In this document: positions 46,501-57,389 of the stretch, piece by piece
Position numbering within the stretch: the first letter of the stretch is position 1
Layout: the number at the start of each line of letters is the position of its first letter
DNA from: Astrothelium macrocarpum
Taxonomy: Eukaryota > Ascomycota > Dothideomycetes > Trypetheliales > Trypetheliaceae
Reading direction: 5' to 3'
Length of the DNA stretch: 64,000 nt
Assembly: GCA_021030915.1 (NCBI GenBank)
Contig: JAGEMR010000019.1
Location: 186,001 to 250,000, forward strand
Made by a program: the position numbers and the translations under genes
Notes under the pieces: generated by a model
The model's database searches: none
Seen by the model: the letters and a program-made list of their open reading frames with translations, nothing else
Told to the model about the DNA's origin: nothing

Positions 46501-48430
46501 GATTCTGTCACGAAAAGAGATAAATAATAAATCAATTAAAAAATTTTCAGAAATGAATTATAAAAAAATAATCAAAAATTCGAATTAAAATGTCATGAAT
46601 AAAATAATATAAAAAAAATAAAAAATTCTCATTAATCAAGAAATTAGAAGAAATAAAAGACAAAAAAAGGATAATGATAAGAATTCAAATTAATTTTAAA
46701 CGAAAATATTTCAAATTCTATTTATAATTATTATAAAAATAGAATCAAATAATTTTATCGAAATTAATTGGATATTATTTATTATTGAAATTAAAAAAAT
46801 CTCTGAATTGAAAATATATAATGAAATTATCAATGATCTGAAATAGAGATATATATAGAAGAATATCGTTAATAAAAAAATATAGATATTTATTATTAAT
46901 AATATTTGAGAAATAATATTTCAATTAAAAGAATTAAATATTATTATTTTTAAATAAATATTCAAAATCAAATATAATACTGACGGATTAATTAAAAAAT
47001 TCAAAATAAAATTCATTATCAGAGATTTTTTATAAAAATTCGGAATTGATTTTGAAAAAATATTTATATCAATTATTCGATATAATATATTACGGATATT
47101 TATAATCGTAATTTATATAGAAAATCTTAAAATATATAATATAAATATTAATAATGTTTTTATCGAATTCTTTCTGAAAGAAGATATTTATATAATAAAT
47201 TTATCAGATATTTTTCTTCTATCAGAGATATATTTTTATATTTTACGAAATTTATATGATTTAAAATAAATTATATAAAATTGGAATTAATGTTATATTA
47301 TAAAAATAGAAAAATTCAATTTTAAATAAAATAAAATAGATTTTTATTTATTTATTTAATTAGAAAAAAATTTTATAATTCTGATATATATCGATGATAT
47401 TATAATCATCGGAAAAAAATTAAAAAATATTTAATAATTCAAAAATATTTTTGATATTATATTTAAAATTAAAAATTTAGAAAAAATTCTGAAAATTCTG
47501 AAAATTTAAATAATATAAAATCGAATTAAAAGAATTTTATGATTTAATTAAATATATTATATTTAAAATATTTTTTTAGAATTTTATATGAATAAAAATA
47601 ATATTAATTCGATCAGATTATTTATGGATTTATATGAGAATTTTCGACCAGCAGATTCTAATGATAATAGAATGAATAAATAGAAATATGTCAAAAGAAT
47701 TGAAAAATGGATATATTTAAAAATCCAGACCAGATCAGATATTATTTTTATATTTAAAAGATTGAATCAATATTTTAAAAATCCAATAAATTTTTATATA
47801 TCGGTATTAAAAAAATTGAATTGATATATTTAATTAAATAAAAATTTCAGAATTACGTTTTATAAAAATCATTTAGATATTTTATTTAAATATTCTAATT
47901 CAGATTATATTATGAATAAAATAGATAGAATATCTATTTTAAAAAACGTATTTATTTTTATTGGAAATCTAATTTTATGAATGAATAAAAAAATAAAAAT
48001 TGGTAATAATATCAATAATAAAAGTGGAATATATGATAATATATAAATACGTAAAATAATTTTAATGGATTATTTAAATTTTGAAAAATATAAAATGAAA
48101 ATATCTGATTGGATTTTTTTTTTTAAAATCAATTATAAAAAAGAATCAAAAATTTATTTTTAATTCGTCTGTCAGAATAATAATTGAATTTCGAAAAAAT
48201 AATCAGATTATATTGATATTAATGAAAGATGTATATATTTATAAACGATCAAAATATATTAATATTATTTATTATTACGTGCGGATATTATAATAAATAA
48301 GACAAATTATTATTGAATTTATTTCCAATTCTGATATGATAATTGATGGATTAATCAAATTTAAGACTAATTCTAATTTTTAAATATTTATTCAGTAATT
48401 CGGATTGATGGAATATTGATTTTCAAATCT

Positions 48431-48439
48431 GAAAAGGAG
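48431..48439 (+). other. Polypurine tract of Copia element
   Basis: GAAAAGGAG directly before the 3' LTR, the position and composition of a plus-strand priming site. Confidence 0.7.
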
Positions 48440-48673
48440 TATTGAGAATATATAATTCAGAAGAATAATATCGTTTAGGGATCCCAGTCAGAATTAGTGT
48501 AAAAAAAAGAGGATTTTATCCGTTTCTTTTCTATCATCTTATCTGTATCTATCAATTCATTAGTTAGCATATCAGCAAACAATACAGTTGGCAGTTCCTT
48601 CTACAGTAGTTCTGTGAGCGTTATTCTGAGTGTCCTTACTTCCACTGCACCATCTTAGAGCCTGTATTCAACA
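48440..48673 (+). repeat. 3' LTR of nested Copia element
   Basis: 234 bp, colinear with the 5' LTR. Here the inner (left) part is AT-shifted and the outer part, about 48580-48673, keeps GC, the mirror image of the 5' LTR. Confidence 0.92.
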
Positions 48674-49038
48674 TATTCAATTATTTTTTTGATTGAATAA
48701 ATATATATTTTTAAAGACGTAAATATGACATTTATAAAATATCGGAAGGTCAAAAAATCACGTATATAATTTGAAGAAATATTTAATATAAATAATTTTA
48801 TAAAATTATTAATTGAGAAGAATTTGAAAAAACGGTATATATCTGATGAAGACGAAAATAATAATCCATCAAAAAAAATAATAACGGTTTTATGATGATA
48901 TGATAATTATAATATAATTAGATAGAATACATATATTTATAATAAAATTAAAAAAATAGATATTGAATCAGAATCTGATGAAAAATAAATAAATTTTCAA
49001 ATTGTTATTATGTGTATTAATATTGATGGGGTATCTGA

Positions 49039-49089
49039 TGCGGAAAGTGACCGACTGACTGATATGACCGGCTGAGTGGTAAACCACGT
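49039..49089. repeat. Right TIR of full-length Fot1-like element
   Basis: Inverted 51-bp match of 41869-41919. Followed by TA at 49090-49091. Confidence 0.92.
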
Positions 49090-49091
49090 TA

Positions 49092-49452
49092 TCTTAATTA
49101 TTATTTTATTTAAGGGTAAACTACGGTATCATGTGACAGGTCGGCTAATGGGACACTGAGTCTGGTGTGGTGATGTGGTGTCCAACTTTCAGGCACATCA
49201 TAGCCGAGGCTCTAAACACGCACTGCGGTGTCGTTGCGAGCAGCCTGCGCTTCCATTAGCTCAGATCAAAACAAATTGCAATTTTGCACGATGCTCATAT
49301 TTTGGGCATAGGCTTCTTGTTGCCTATGAAAAACAATGCTGCGGTTTTCGGGAGCCGATTTCGCGGTACGTAAGCACCGAATTGAACACCAACTGAGCTG
49401 AAACGACGTTTTTGTGTTCATCAGCTCTCTTCCTCAATCTCATCATTCCACA
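49092..49452. other. Short spacer/promoter of the hydrolase gene
   Basis: About 360 bp between the transposon's TA and the hydrolase start. The first 30 bp are AT-rich, then composition is normal. The transposon therefore sits in or next to the promoter. Confidence 0.45.
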
Positions 49453-50201
49453 ATGTCGCCCCCTTGCGTCGCCTGTTTTCATGGCGGCGGTTCGAACAGC
49501 GCGGTTTTTGATGCCCAATGCAACCGTTTGCAAGATTTACTGAAGCAAGATCTCGAATTCATCTTCTTCGACGCTCCATTTGAACGTGAAGCGGGACCTG
49601 GCGTATTGCCTTATTTCGAGGGTTATGGGCCATTTCGATCTTGGTTACGTCTCGAAGATGGAAAGGAGATCACAAGCGACAATGGAATAGATGGCTTGGA
49701 ACGTGCTTGGCGATTGATGGAAGCGCGACGACCTCGCGAGCAGTGGGTGGGAGTTATGGGCTTCAGTCAGGGAACTCGGATGGCCAGTGGGCTGCTACTG
49801 GACTATCAGATGCGACGGAGTAGGCAAGAGGACAATGACAATTGGAATCTACATTTTGGAGTGATGTGCATGGGGTCTGGCGCGCCGATAATGCGGAAAT
49901 CGGACGGTGATCTACCTTTTCCACTATTAAAGACAGGACTTGGACCGACTAACGCTTTGATCTAGTACCAGCCGCGTCTGAGCAAACCCCGACGCTTATA
50001 TCCATTCCGACTTTGCATCTGCATGGGCTTCGGGACGCGGTGCTGATGCGAAGTAGGGAGCAATTGGCGTCTTATTTCGACAAAAGCACCGCGCGCCTTC
50101 TGGAGATCAATTACCATCATGCCATGCCGTGGTATACACATGAGCTTAAATCTTTTTCTGCTTTGGTCAAGCAACTAGCGACGGAAAGCATGAAATCATG
50201 A
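49453..50201 (+). CDS. FSH1-family serine hydrolase
   Basis: Two exons: 49453-49906 and 49966-50201, with a 59-nt intron (49907-49965; GTGATC donor, ACTAAC branch, TCTAG acceptor), giving 229 residues. The Met at 49453 (MSPPCVACFHGG) is preferred to one 39 bases upstream because it starts just before the core strand. Family features: CFHGGGSNSAVFDAQ, FIFFDAPFE, the nucleophile elbow GFSQG with Ser105, TLHLHGLRD with the Asp, and NYHHAMPW with the His. The catalytic triad is complete. FSH (DUF341/OVCA2-like) hydrolases occur in many fungal polyketide clusters, some releasing or trimming the product; here a PKS fragment lies 280 bp away, convergent. Role not known. Confidence 0.88.
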
Positions 50202-50481
50202 GTTTGTCTATTTTAAAGCACACAATGCCCCTGGTTTTTTTTCTTGATTTCTTTCTGCTCTCCACCTGCTCTTTTGACTCGCATACCGATTTATTGATTT
50301 GGCCTGTTCGGGATCGTTCGGCGTAAGTCCAAGGGCACTCAAATGGTAGTTCGCATGTACGCGCAATTAGAGACGTTAGATAGATGGGCGGTTGCGGGAC
50401 AAATAGCCCGGGTGAACAGATAGATTGCTCAATAAATCTTTTATATTCTATAAGGCATTGTAGCCGTCCACGAGAAGAGAC

Positions 50482-52610
50482 TCAACTCAACAACGCCCCG
50501 CGAGTGAGACCACCTGAAACGCCAGCGAATTCGCCCTTCATCATACTGAAATGGTTAGCATCTACCACACGGCTGATACTGATATTGTCTTCGGGAAGAA
50601 GCGACTTCCAGCCACAAGGCCCAAAATCCATGCGAGCTTTGGTCGGAAACTTCAGCCCTTCCGGATCATCAGGTAGAGGCTCAAATTTGGGGAAGACATG
50701 CTTATCAATAGCATCACAAGCCCAAATAATCTGGACTTTTGGCGCGGTGGAGCGAGGGAGGAATGGACTTCCATGGTAGGAGTGTAAGCTATCAACACAC
50801 TTCGCAAAATGTCCGATCAGCCATGGAGGGGTCGGTTTCCTGACACCATTAACTTCTTCAAGCAGACCGACTTTCTCACAGTATTCGCAGTAATGCTTCG
50901 GCAAGTGATCGAGTCCCTGAGGGACAGGGCAATCGATGAGAACGAGACCCGTAATTCTTTCTCCCTGCGCCGAGAGCTGCTGCGCGACGTGGCAAGCATA
51001 TATGCCGCCTACAGACCAGCCACCGAGAGCGTATGGCTCATATGGCTGTCGTCGCCGAATCTCCTTGATGTAGGCTGCGGAATTTTGTTCGATACCGCAG
51101 TCGAATTGCTCAGGTGCCTTCGTATACGGACAATTCAAGCCCACCACGGCAATGGACTCATGCACCCTCGGATGGAGGCGTACGATGACGAAGAGCCTGA
51201 CCCATCTGGTAAAAGGAGTAATGTTTTGGCCGTGGTTGGTAGTGCTGGGTTGCCCTGAAGGAGCAAGGACGTTGCCGCAGGTGTTGGATTAGGCGTCTTC
51301 TCCCGAGAAGGTACCAATTCAAACGAATCGGCCTTTGCAGAGTCGGAATCACTGTTGACCTCGCCCTCATCCTTGAACATAGCGTTCAGGAGTGCGTCAT
51401 TGCTGTTCTTCGGTTTTCCAGAAGCATCACCGGTCTCACCTTTGATCCACCATGCCTTGAGCTCGCTAACAGTCGGGCAATCCGCGAATATGCTTGACTC
51501 ATAATCAAGCCCGAGCTCTTCGCGGAACCTACTGGCACATAGTAAAGACAAGAGGGAATCCACGCCCAAGTCTGCGAACGCGGTCTCATTGTGCAACTCA
51601 CTCATTTCAACGCCACTCTCTTCCGATATAATGTTGAGTGCTTGCATCCAGGAGGCTACCTTGTTAGGCTCTGAATTAGCAGTGGCGGCCTCCTGTTGGA
51701 CGGGCGATTCGACCGACGTAGGTCCAGGACCTGGTCTTGGTTGGGAAGTCTTTGGGTCGTCGCGCATGGATACAATATAGTCCATCAGACGTCGAGGCGC
51801 CATTTGTGCCTTGATGCCCTTGTATGCAGCAACAAGCTCGTCATTTTCAAAGACACGCATATCATCTCTGAACATCTCGTCCCTGGATCCGGCTATTTTG
51901 ACGTATGGATGGTACGTACGATCCATGTAGACAGGTTTGTAGAAGTGCAACGATGTCCAGCCATGGTTGACATAGACTTCTTTATTGGGATCGGCAGTAT
52001 CGTTTGCGTTCATCGTGAAAAGACCAGGCTGACCAAAATTATCAATCAGGTGAGGATTGACGAAGAACTGACCGTGTTTGTCGGGTTTCTGGAATCCGAC
52101 CTTGGCGGTTGCTTCCAAATTAGCGCTGTCCAGAATGACCTCTTCAACGCCTTTGAACTCGTCGTCATACTGTGCCAAAGACTCTACGAGTTTGTATCCT
52201 GAATTTCTATAGAGCTTCTGGGTACGCTCATCAAAATTGAGCTACAATAACTCCGGCGTTAGATAGTTCTAGCAAGGTCGAGATAATATAGATAAATACA
52301 CATACAGCGTTCCTTCTTGTCCTGATCCAAGCACTCCATCACTTGTGAACCCGCATTCCTGAAATGATTGGGCGGTCGAGTGTGTATTGGGAAAGACATT
52401 GGGCTCTTTGAAGTGTACAAAACGGGTGCAGCCATGTTAAAAACCTATGAGGTAAGCTTTGCCGCGCTAGAAGCTCTGAATTTAACAGTAAAATGCTTAT
52501 CAAGTGTACAGATCACGCTGGAAAAGCCCGATCAGGACATGGACATTTCGTGGGGCAACCTTGTTACTGTCGACTTTAACGTATATTTGAAAAGGCGAGT
52601 CATCGCCTAG
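50482..52610 (-). pseudogene. 5'-truncated non-reducing polyketide synthase: PT, ACP and thioesterase remain
   Basis: On the minus strand, about 52240-51700 encodes the C-terminal half of a product-template domain (GYKLVESLAQYDDEFKGVEE, VILDSANLEATAKVGF, the NHGWTSLHFYKPVYMDRTYH block). An ACP follows near 51600-51470 (FADLGVDSLLSLLCASRF, with the phosphopantetheine Ser). The thioesterase starts at LLLLPDGSGSSSSYASI, then a one-base loss near 51170 shifts the frame; it continues as HESIAVVGLNCPYT with GGWSVGGIYACHVAQ (nucleophile Ser), LVLIDCP, RMDFGPCGWKSLL and DANHFSMMKGEFA, ending at 50482. Upstream a 64-nt intron-like gap (52242-52305) leads into remnants with stops up to about 52610 (DSPFQIYVKVDSN). 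SAT, KS and AT domains are absent. TE residues look intact, so decay is recent or the frameshift is a sequencing error; the missing 5' part is certain within this window. Confidence 0.85.
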
Positions 52611-53890
52611 GGCTGAAGATATAGTATTCATCGCAAGGAGTCTTGCTTCATAGAAATACTGGGCTTTTGTAGCGGATATGAAAGCAGACCAAGGTGGTTC
52701 AGCCTGATGAACCAGAATAACGCCGATGAGTCAGCGCAATTGCTCGAACGGCCGGCGTTGCTGACTACCAATGGTGAGGAAGCTTGTTACATTGCAAATG
52801 AAGCAATATCATTCGTCAAGTCCACGTCGGCTTTCAATTCACGGTGACTCAGAAACGTTCTATCCAGTCTACAGTGCTTAGCTTGTTTACCTCAGGCAGA
52901 ACTGGCAATTTTTGAGATGGCCGATTTTTCTCCGAGATCCCTGATCTAGCAAGAATTCAAGCACGACTTTTCAACATCGAAGTCTTGGCACAACGTTGGA
53001 CTTCCCACGATACCTAGACTTGGTATGTCTCGTAGCTAAAGATTGAACCCTTCTTTCGTGTACCAAACAGCACCAATCAGATTTTTCAACTAATGGTCCA
53101 AGTACTCCTGTGATTGTAGAAATGTTTTATGATGGCCTTCCATATTCCTTGTTGTAATTCTTTCTCCTTCAACTCGTTGTGAAAAGATTTAGTAATTTTT
53201 AGCTCGTTGAAATAGACTGATTCCGTTCAACAACATTAGTCTGCGCGTTAAGTTTTCGAAATACGAATTCCCTACCCGATAACAGAAAGGCGTGTTCTAG
53301 TCTCAACTGGGAATAGCTCGGTTGATATGACGCCGGTCTCGCCTTGGCTCGCAGCGGCTTCGTCCGCCAAATTTTGAAGCGCTTCGACTTTCCCTTTCAT
53401 CTAAATCACACGCGTTAGAGCGCCCCACCCATCCATCTTCGCAAAGCCGGTTACCCCTTAGGAACTTTGCGGAGAAGTGGGTCTGGGGCAATCGCGCGGG
53501 GTTAGCAATACCCTAGCTGGCTTAGAGAACATTTGCCAACGGCATCAAACGGCAGAGAATTTGACAAAATCGACCGAAAAAGCACCCTGAACCCAATGGC
53601 GTGCCAGCAAAGCTACTGGATCGAGATTTCCGCGGTCCCAGGAGATTTGGATGCGCGTGCGGAAAGCTAGCGCGTTGTCAATCCACCCATGAGTCCTCTG
53701 ACGTCCTTGGATTGCTTGGATACTTCGGTACTTTATGCGTGCACCGTGAAGCGGTATATACGTCAGTCGATCTCCAGCTACAGTAAGTATTGTTGTATTG
53801 GTAGACGAACTGTCTAGACTTGAGTTGCTCTCATTCGTTCCCTGTCCACTCTGGAACGATAGAGATTTCGTTGACTGGATTTCGTTTATC
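52611..53890. other. Spacer upstream of PKS relic and sugar transporter
   Basis: Searched on the minus strand for PKS AT and KS motifs, none seen. Holds the promoter region of the sugar transporter; a frame open from 53798 could extend the transporter N-terminus by 31 residues. No transposon recognised at the PKS breakpoint. Confidence 0.45.
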
Positions 53891-55605
53891 ATGAAGTTCA
53901 ATTTGTTTGGCAGGGGACTTCCTCTGCGTCTCGCTATCACAGTATGTTGCGAAATGGCCTTCATCTTGTTTGGGTACGATCAAGGTGTTTTTAGTGGCAT
54001 TGTTGGCAATGAAGATTTTCTCAATACAGTGAACTATCCCTCGCCTGGCAAACTCGGCATCATTGTTAGTATTTATGATTTGGGATGTTTGACTGGATGC
54101 ATTGTCAACTTTCTGGTGGGAGAATATCTTGGTCGGCGTCGGGCAATGTGGTTCGCCATGGTTTGGGTCATTGCCGGAGCCGCCTTGCAAGCAAGCTCCT
54201 ACGGCCAAGCTCAACTCTTTGTTGGTCGATTTGTCACTGGAATTGGAACTGGAATTGACACGAGTACTGTCCCGATGTATCAGGCAGAGCTGAGCAAGGC
54301 CCATCAAAGAGGTAGACTGGTATGTTCCGAAGCATTGTTTGTGGGCGTTGGTATTGTGACAGCGTATTGGTTTGACTACGGGTAAGTATTCCCCGGGGTC
54401 TCGGCACTGGGCTTACTGACCTGTTGGCAAGGATGAGTTATACGTCAGGGCCCATTTCATGGAGATTACCCATTGCATGCCAAGTCATCTTCACCTTCGT
54501 CGTTATATTCGTGGTTTTTGGCTTGCCGGAATCACCTCGGCATCTTTACAATACTGGCCGCGGAGAAGAGGGTCTCCAGGTTCTTTGTGATGTAAGAAGT
54601 CACCTTTGATTTGCTTGAGCCTCATCTGAAAATGATTTCAACTCTAGGTTTATGACAAGCACCCTGATGATCCCCAGATCCTCAAAGAGCAGGACGACAT
54701 TTTGAAAGCTATCAAATTAGAAGGAAGCGCTGGCACCTCTGGATGGACGAAACTATTCAAAAAGGATGAGATCCAAACCAGAAAGCGGATCGCGCTTGCT
54801 TATGGCATGCAGTTCATGAACCAGATGGGTGGGATTAACCTTGTTGTTTATTACATTCCTTCTGTCCTTCAATACAACGTTGGACTTACTCGGAACTTAT
54901 CCCTACTCCTTGGTGGTGTCATCAATATAATGTTCATCATCGGTTCCTTCGTCCCAGCTTTTCTGGTCGACAAAATTGGTCGGCGTCAGCCAATGATGTG
55001 GGGCTCTCTAGGCCTTGGCATATCTATGATGATGATTTCCATACTACTGAGTTTTCAGGGAAGCTCTATACAGAAGTCCACGTCCAGTGCCAGTGTTACC
55101 TTTTTCTTCACCTACATGCTCATCTTCGGGGCTTCGGTCAACTGCATACCATGGTGCTATGTCCCCGAGATTCTACCGTAAGTGTTGTTTCTTCCAAGAT
55201 TGACTGTTCGATGCCTTTTGCTAACCTTCTGCCAGTCTGCACGCGCGCGCCAAAGGTACAGCTATTGGGATCTCGAGCAATTGGACATGGAACTTCTTTG
55301 TCGTAATGATCACGCCGACCCTCATTGATAATCTTAAATGGAAAGGTTATTTAATCTTTATGTGCTTGAATTTTGCCTTCATACCATTGGTTTACTTTTG
55401 CTATCCCGAAACGGCAAACCTCACACTGGAGGAAATTGATCATCTTTACACTGAGCCAGGACGGCAGGCCAGGCATATCGCCCGTGAAATTCGAAAAGAG
55501 AGGAAGATGGGTTTGAGACCAACTCCACAACAGCTAGAGGCTTCAAGAGATGCTCAAGTTGTTGACGAAAAGGAAAGCGGCGGAAGTACGAAACACATAG
55601 AGTAA
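53891..55605 (+). CDS. MFS sugar transporter (SP family)
   Basis: Four exons: 53891-54381, 54432-54591, 54648-55177 and 55236-55605 (introns of 50, 56 and 58 nt with GTAAG donors), giving 516 residues. It shows the hexose/sugar-porter signatures: AFILFGYDQGVFSGIVGNED in helix 1, LVGEYLGRRRAMW between helices 2 and 3, VGRFVTGIGTGIDTSTVPMY, QAELSKAHQRGRLV, GLPESPRHLYNTGR at the start of the central loop, the helix-7 block FMNQMGGINLVVYYIPSV, LVDKIGRRQPMMW and YPETANLTLEEIDHLY after the last helix. It moves a sugar, probably with protons, at the plasma membrane; which sugar is unknown. The C-terminal tail is charged. Intron phases agree and all motifs join, so the gene looks intact. Confidence 0.93.
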
Positions 55606-56269
55606 GAACGCACAAATAGAAGAAGACATAGTGCGATGTTGTTGTTGATTGATCACAACTCACATATAGCAATGAAAATAAGTCTCTCTGTAGCTATAGT
55701 CTGATGCGTAGCCCTTGTTCTAGTGTGACTATACTAGAATTCTCAAGACTGCTTGGCGTGGTTTCTGTCGGTTTCTGTCGCTCAACATACAAATTGAGAG
55801 AACGGCAGTTGCAGAAAGTTTTCCTCGCCTGATAGTCCATTGAGCGGTAGTGATTTGTGCCAGAAATCAAGGATTAGGAGAAGAGGGATTTCGAAGGTCA
55901 TTACAAGTTACTGCACTATCCGAGCGGAATGAGGATGAATTGTAAAGCGCGAAAGGGATGGATTGTTCAAGTGTAATCGAGCCAGCTCGCGATAGATCAT
56001 CCGCCAGTGTCTCAGCACGAGTGACGACAAATTATCAAGGGCAGCTTATTTACATGGCAAGCCGTATTGACACTTCTGACTTGTATCAACGAATGTTCCG
56101 TGGCGTTACAAAAAAAAAACCGGGGACAGCTCGCTGACTCAGCTGTGAGGCTCTGACAGCCCTACGGCGACCGTTGCGATCCTTTCTGGCAATTGAGCAA
56201 CGTATCCCAAGCTGCTTGAACAAGCTTCACCAAAGAGTGACTGCATGATCTTCAATCTCTACATCCACC
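55606..56269. other. Spacer, sugar transporter / Yip1-family gene
   Basis: 3' UTR of the transporter and promoter of the next gene. GTTTCTGTCG occurs twice in tandem near 55760-55781. No gene recognised. Confidence 0.45.
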
Positions 56270-57389
56270 ATGTCGCATAGCAACAACAACTATGATGTGG
56301 TTGTCGACGTCGATGCTGAGGTATCATACTTTCATACGTCCTCATTGCGCTTGAAATGCTCGCTGACGCTTTGGTCAGGGTGATCTTGGCCATACAGACC
56401 TCCAAGACGATCTCGAATTTCACTCTTCTAGTATGTAATCTGTTTATTACACTCGGCTCCAGCTAAGTAATACAGATTTTGAAGACGGTCAATCTCGCAA
56501 AAATAAAGCCGTACCCGATAGCGGCAGCTTTCTACCTGGCGGACCTCGACGTAGTACGCAATCGGGGAAGTCCTTCCTTTGGAGCATCTCGTTCTATGCG
56601 CAATTTTTCGATGTCGACACCAATGAAGTCCTAAAACGATGCTATGCGGCAATCTTTCCCCGCGCAAACTTTCTCGATGTGTTGGAGGGGAATCCAGATT
56701 TGTACGGTCCATTCTGGTTAGCGACAACAGTGGTGGTCATCCTATTCTTAACAGGGACAATCAACCAGTATTTGGGAGAGACAGGGCACAAACACTTTGT
56801 CTATGACTTTAAGCTGTTGAGCGGTACGAGGGTGCTGACTGGCTTGGATGTGAGCGTGATAAGCTGACGCCCGTGAATAGGAGGTGCTGGCTTGATGTAT
56901 GGATACACTGGTGAGCTCATGATGTAATTTCGGTGATCTAAAGTGGCTGATTTCATAATTCAGCCATCATACCGATAGCGCTTTGGGGCGCTTTAAAATG
57001 GTTCGGCAGTGAATCCGCAAATCTTCTGGAGTGTTGGGCATTGTACGGTTATGCAAACGTTATCTGGATACCTGTCGCTATCATTTCGTGGTCTCCAGTT
57101 CAGCGTGAGCTATGATTGCCATGTTCGCTTCGAGTCAGACGATCACTAATACGGCATAGTTCTCAATTACATTTTCGTGGGTGTTGGATTCGCAATATCA
57201 GCCATATTTCTTCTCCGTAACTTGTGCGTTCACTGCAATATGCGAACGTCAACTCGACACTGATTCGCATTGCACAGGTACCCCATCTTAAGTTCCACGG
57301 ATAAGCAAACCTCAAAGATTTTGCTAGTTGTTGTCGTTGCACTCCACGCTGGCTTAGCTATTGCAATTATTTTCCTTTTTTTCGCGTAG
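56270..57389 (+). CDS. Yip1-domain Golgi/ER membrane protein (YIP5 / YIPF1-2-like)
   Basis: Seven exons: 56270-56320, 56379-56430, 56476-56823, 56881-56910, 56964-57104, 57160-57223 and 57278-57389; all six introns have GT and AG ends and phases agree, giving 265 residues. The cytosolic N-terminus is short and acidic (GDLGHTDLQDDLEF). The core is typical of the YIPF1/YIPF2/Yip5 branch: SFYAQFFDVDTNEVLKRCYA, the signature NPDLYGPFWLATTVVVILFL, then GGAGLMYGYTAIIPIALWG, ECWALYGYANVIWIPVAIIS and two more hydrophobic segments to the C-terminal FLFFA. Five membrane spans are expected. These proteins cycle between ER and Golgi and bind Rab GTPases. The micro-exon of 30 nt (56881-56910) is unusual and depends on correct splicing. 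Confidence 0.88.

Larger units (their letters stand above)
43332..48673 (+). mobile_element. Copia (Ty1-type) LTR retrotransposon, RIP-mutated, nested in the Fot1-like element
   Basis: Two 234-bp LTRs (43332-43565 and 48440-48673) begin TGTTGA and end TCAACA in unmutated form. A 5-bp target duplication TATTC flanks it (43327-43331 and 48674-48678). The internal region is full of stops but keeps pol in Copia order on the plus strand: integrase DICGSIKKTRNNE at about 45685-45725 and YFLYIINNYSKKY after it; reverse transcriptase LYDLK near 47250 and YIDDIIIIG at 47387-47413; RNase H with IGNLILWMNKKI near 47960; and the terminal SKYINIIYYYVRI and SNSDMIIDGLIK near 48250-48360. Integrase before reverse transcriptase defines Copia against Gypsy. 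It cannot be active. Confidence 0.93.
41869..49089 (+). mobile_element. Full-length Fot1/pogo transposon carrying a nested Copia element, heavily RIP-mutated
   Basis: Flanked by TA (41867-41868 and 49090-49091) and by 51-bp identical TIRs. Removing the nested Copia element and one 5-bp duplication leaves about 1874 bp, the usual Fot1 size. Transposase relics on the plus strand, in family order: VYNFDKIDFIMD at 42453-42488 (from a YNFDETGF-type block), IPPFII near 42610, LLIINRYKSHLSIEFNKF near 42790-42845 (the DGHxSH block), SDSVIFKLDIYLK near 43100, and an acidic end (KKRYISDEDENNN) near 48820-48870 beyond the Copia insertion. Stops are everywhere and the body is almost entirely A and T, as expected of RIP. 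Confidence 0.9.

Noticed and set aside
41869..49089. Possible centromere or AT-isochore
   Set aside because: The block has exact TIRs, TA duplications, LTRs and protein relics, so it is fully explained by nested transposons.
52611..53890. KS and AT domains of the PKS upstream of the relic
   Set aside because: No DTACSSS-like or GHSxG-like codons seen on the minus strand; the region belongs to the transporter promoter.
55760..55781. Tandem GTTTCTGTCG pair
   Set aside because: Only two copies and no wider array; probably chance.
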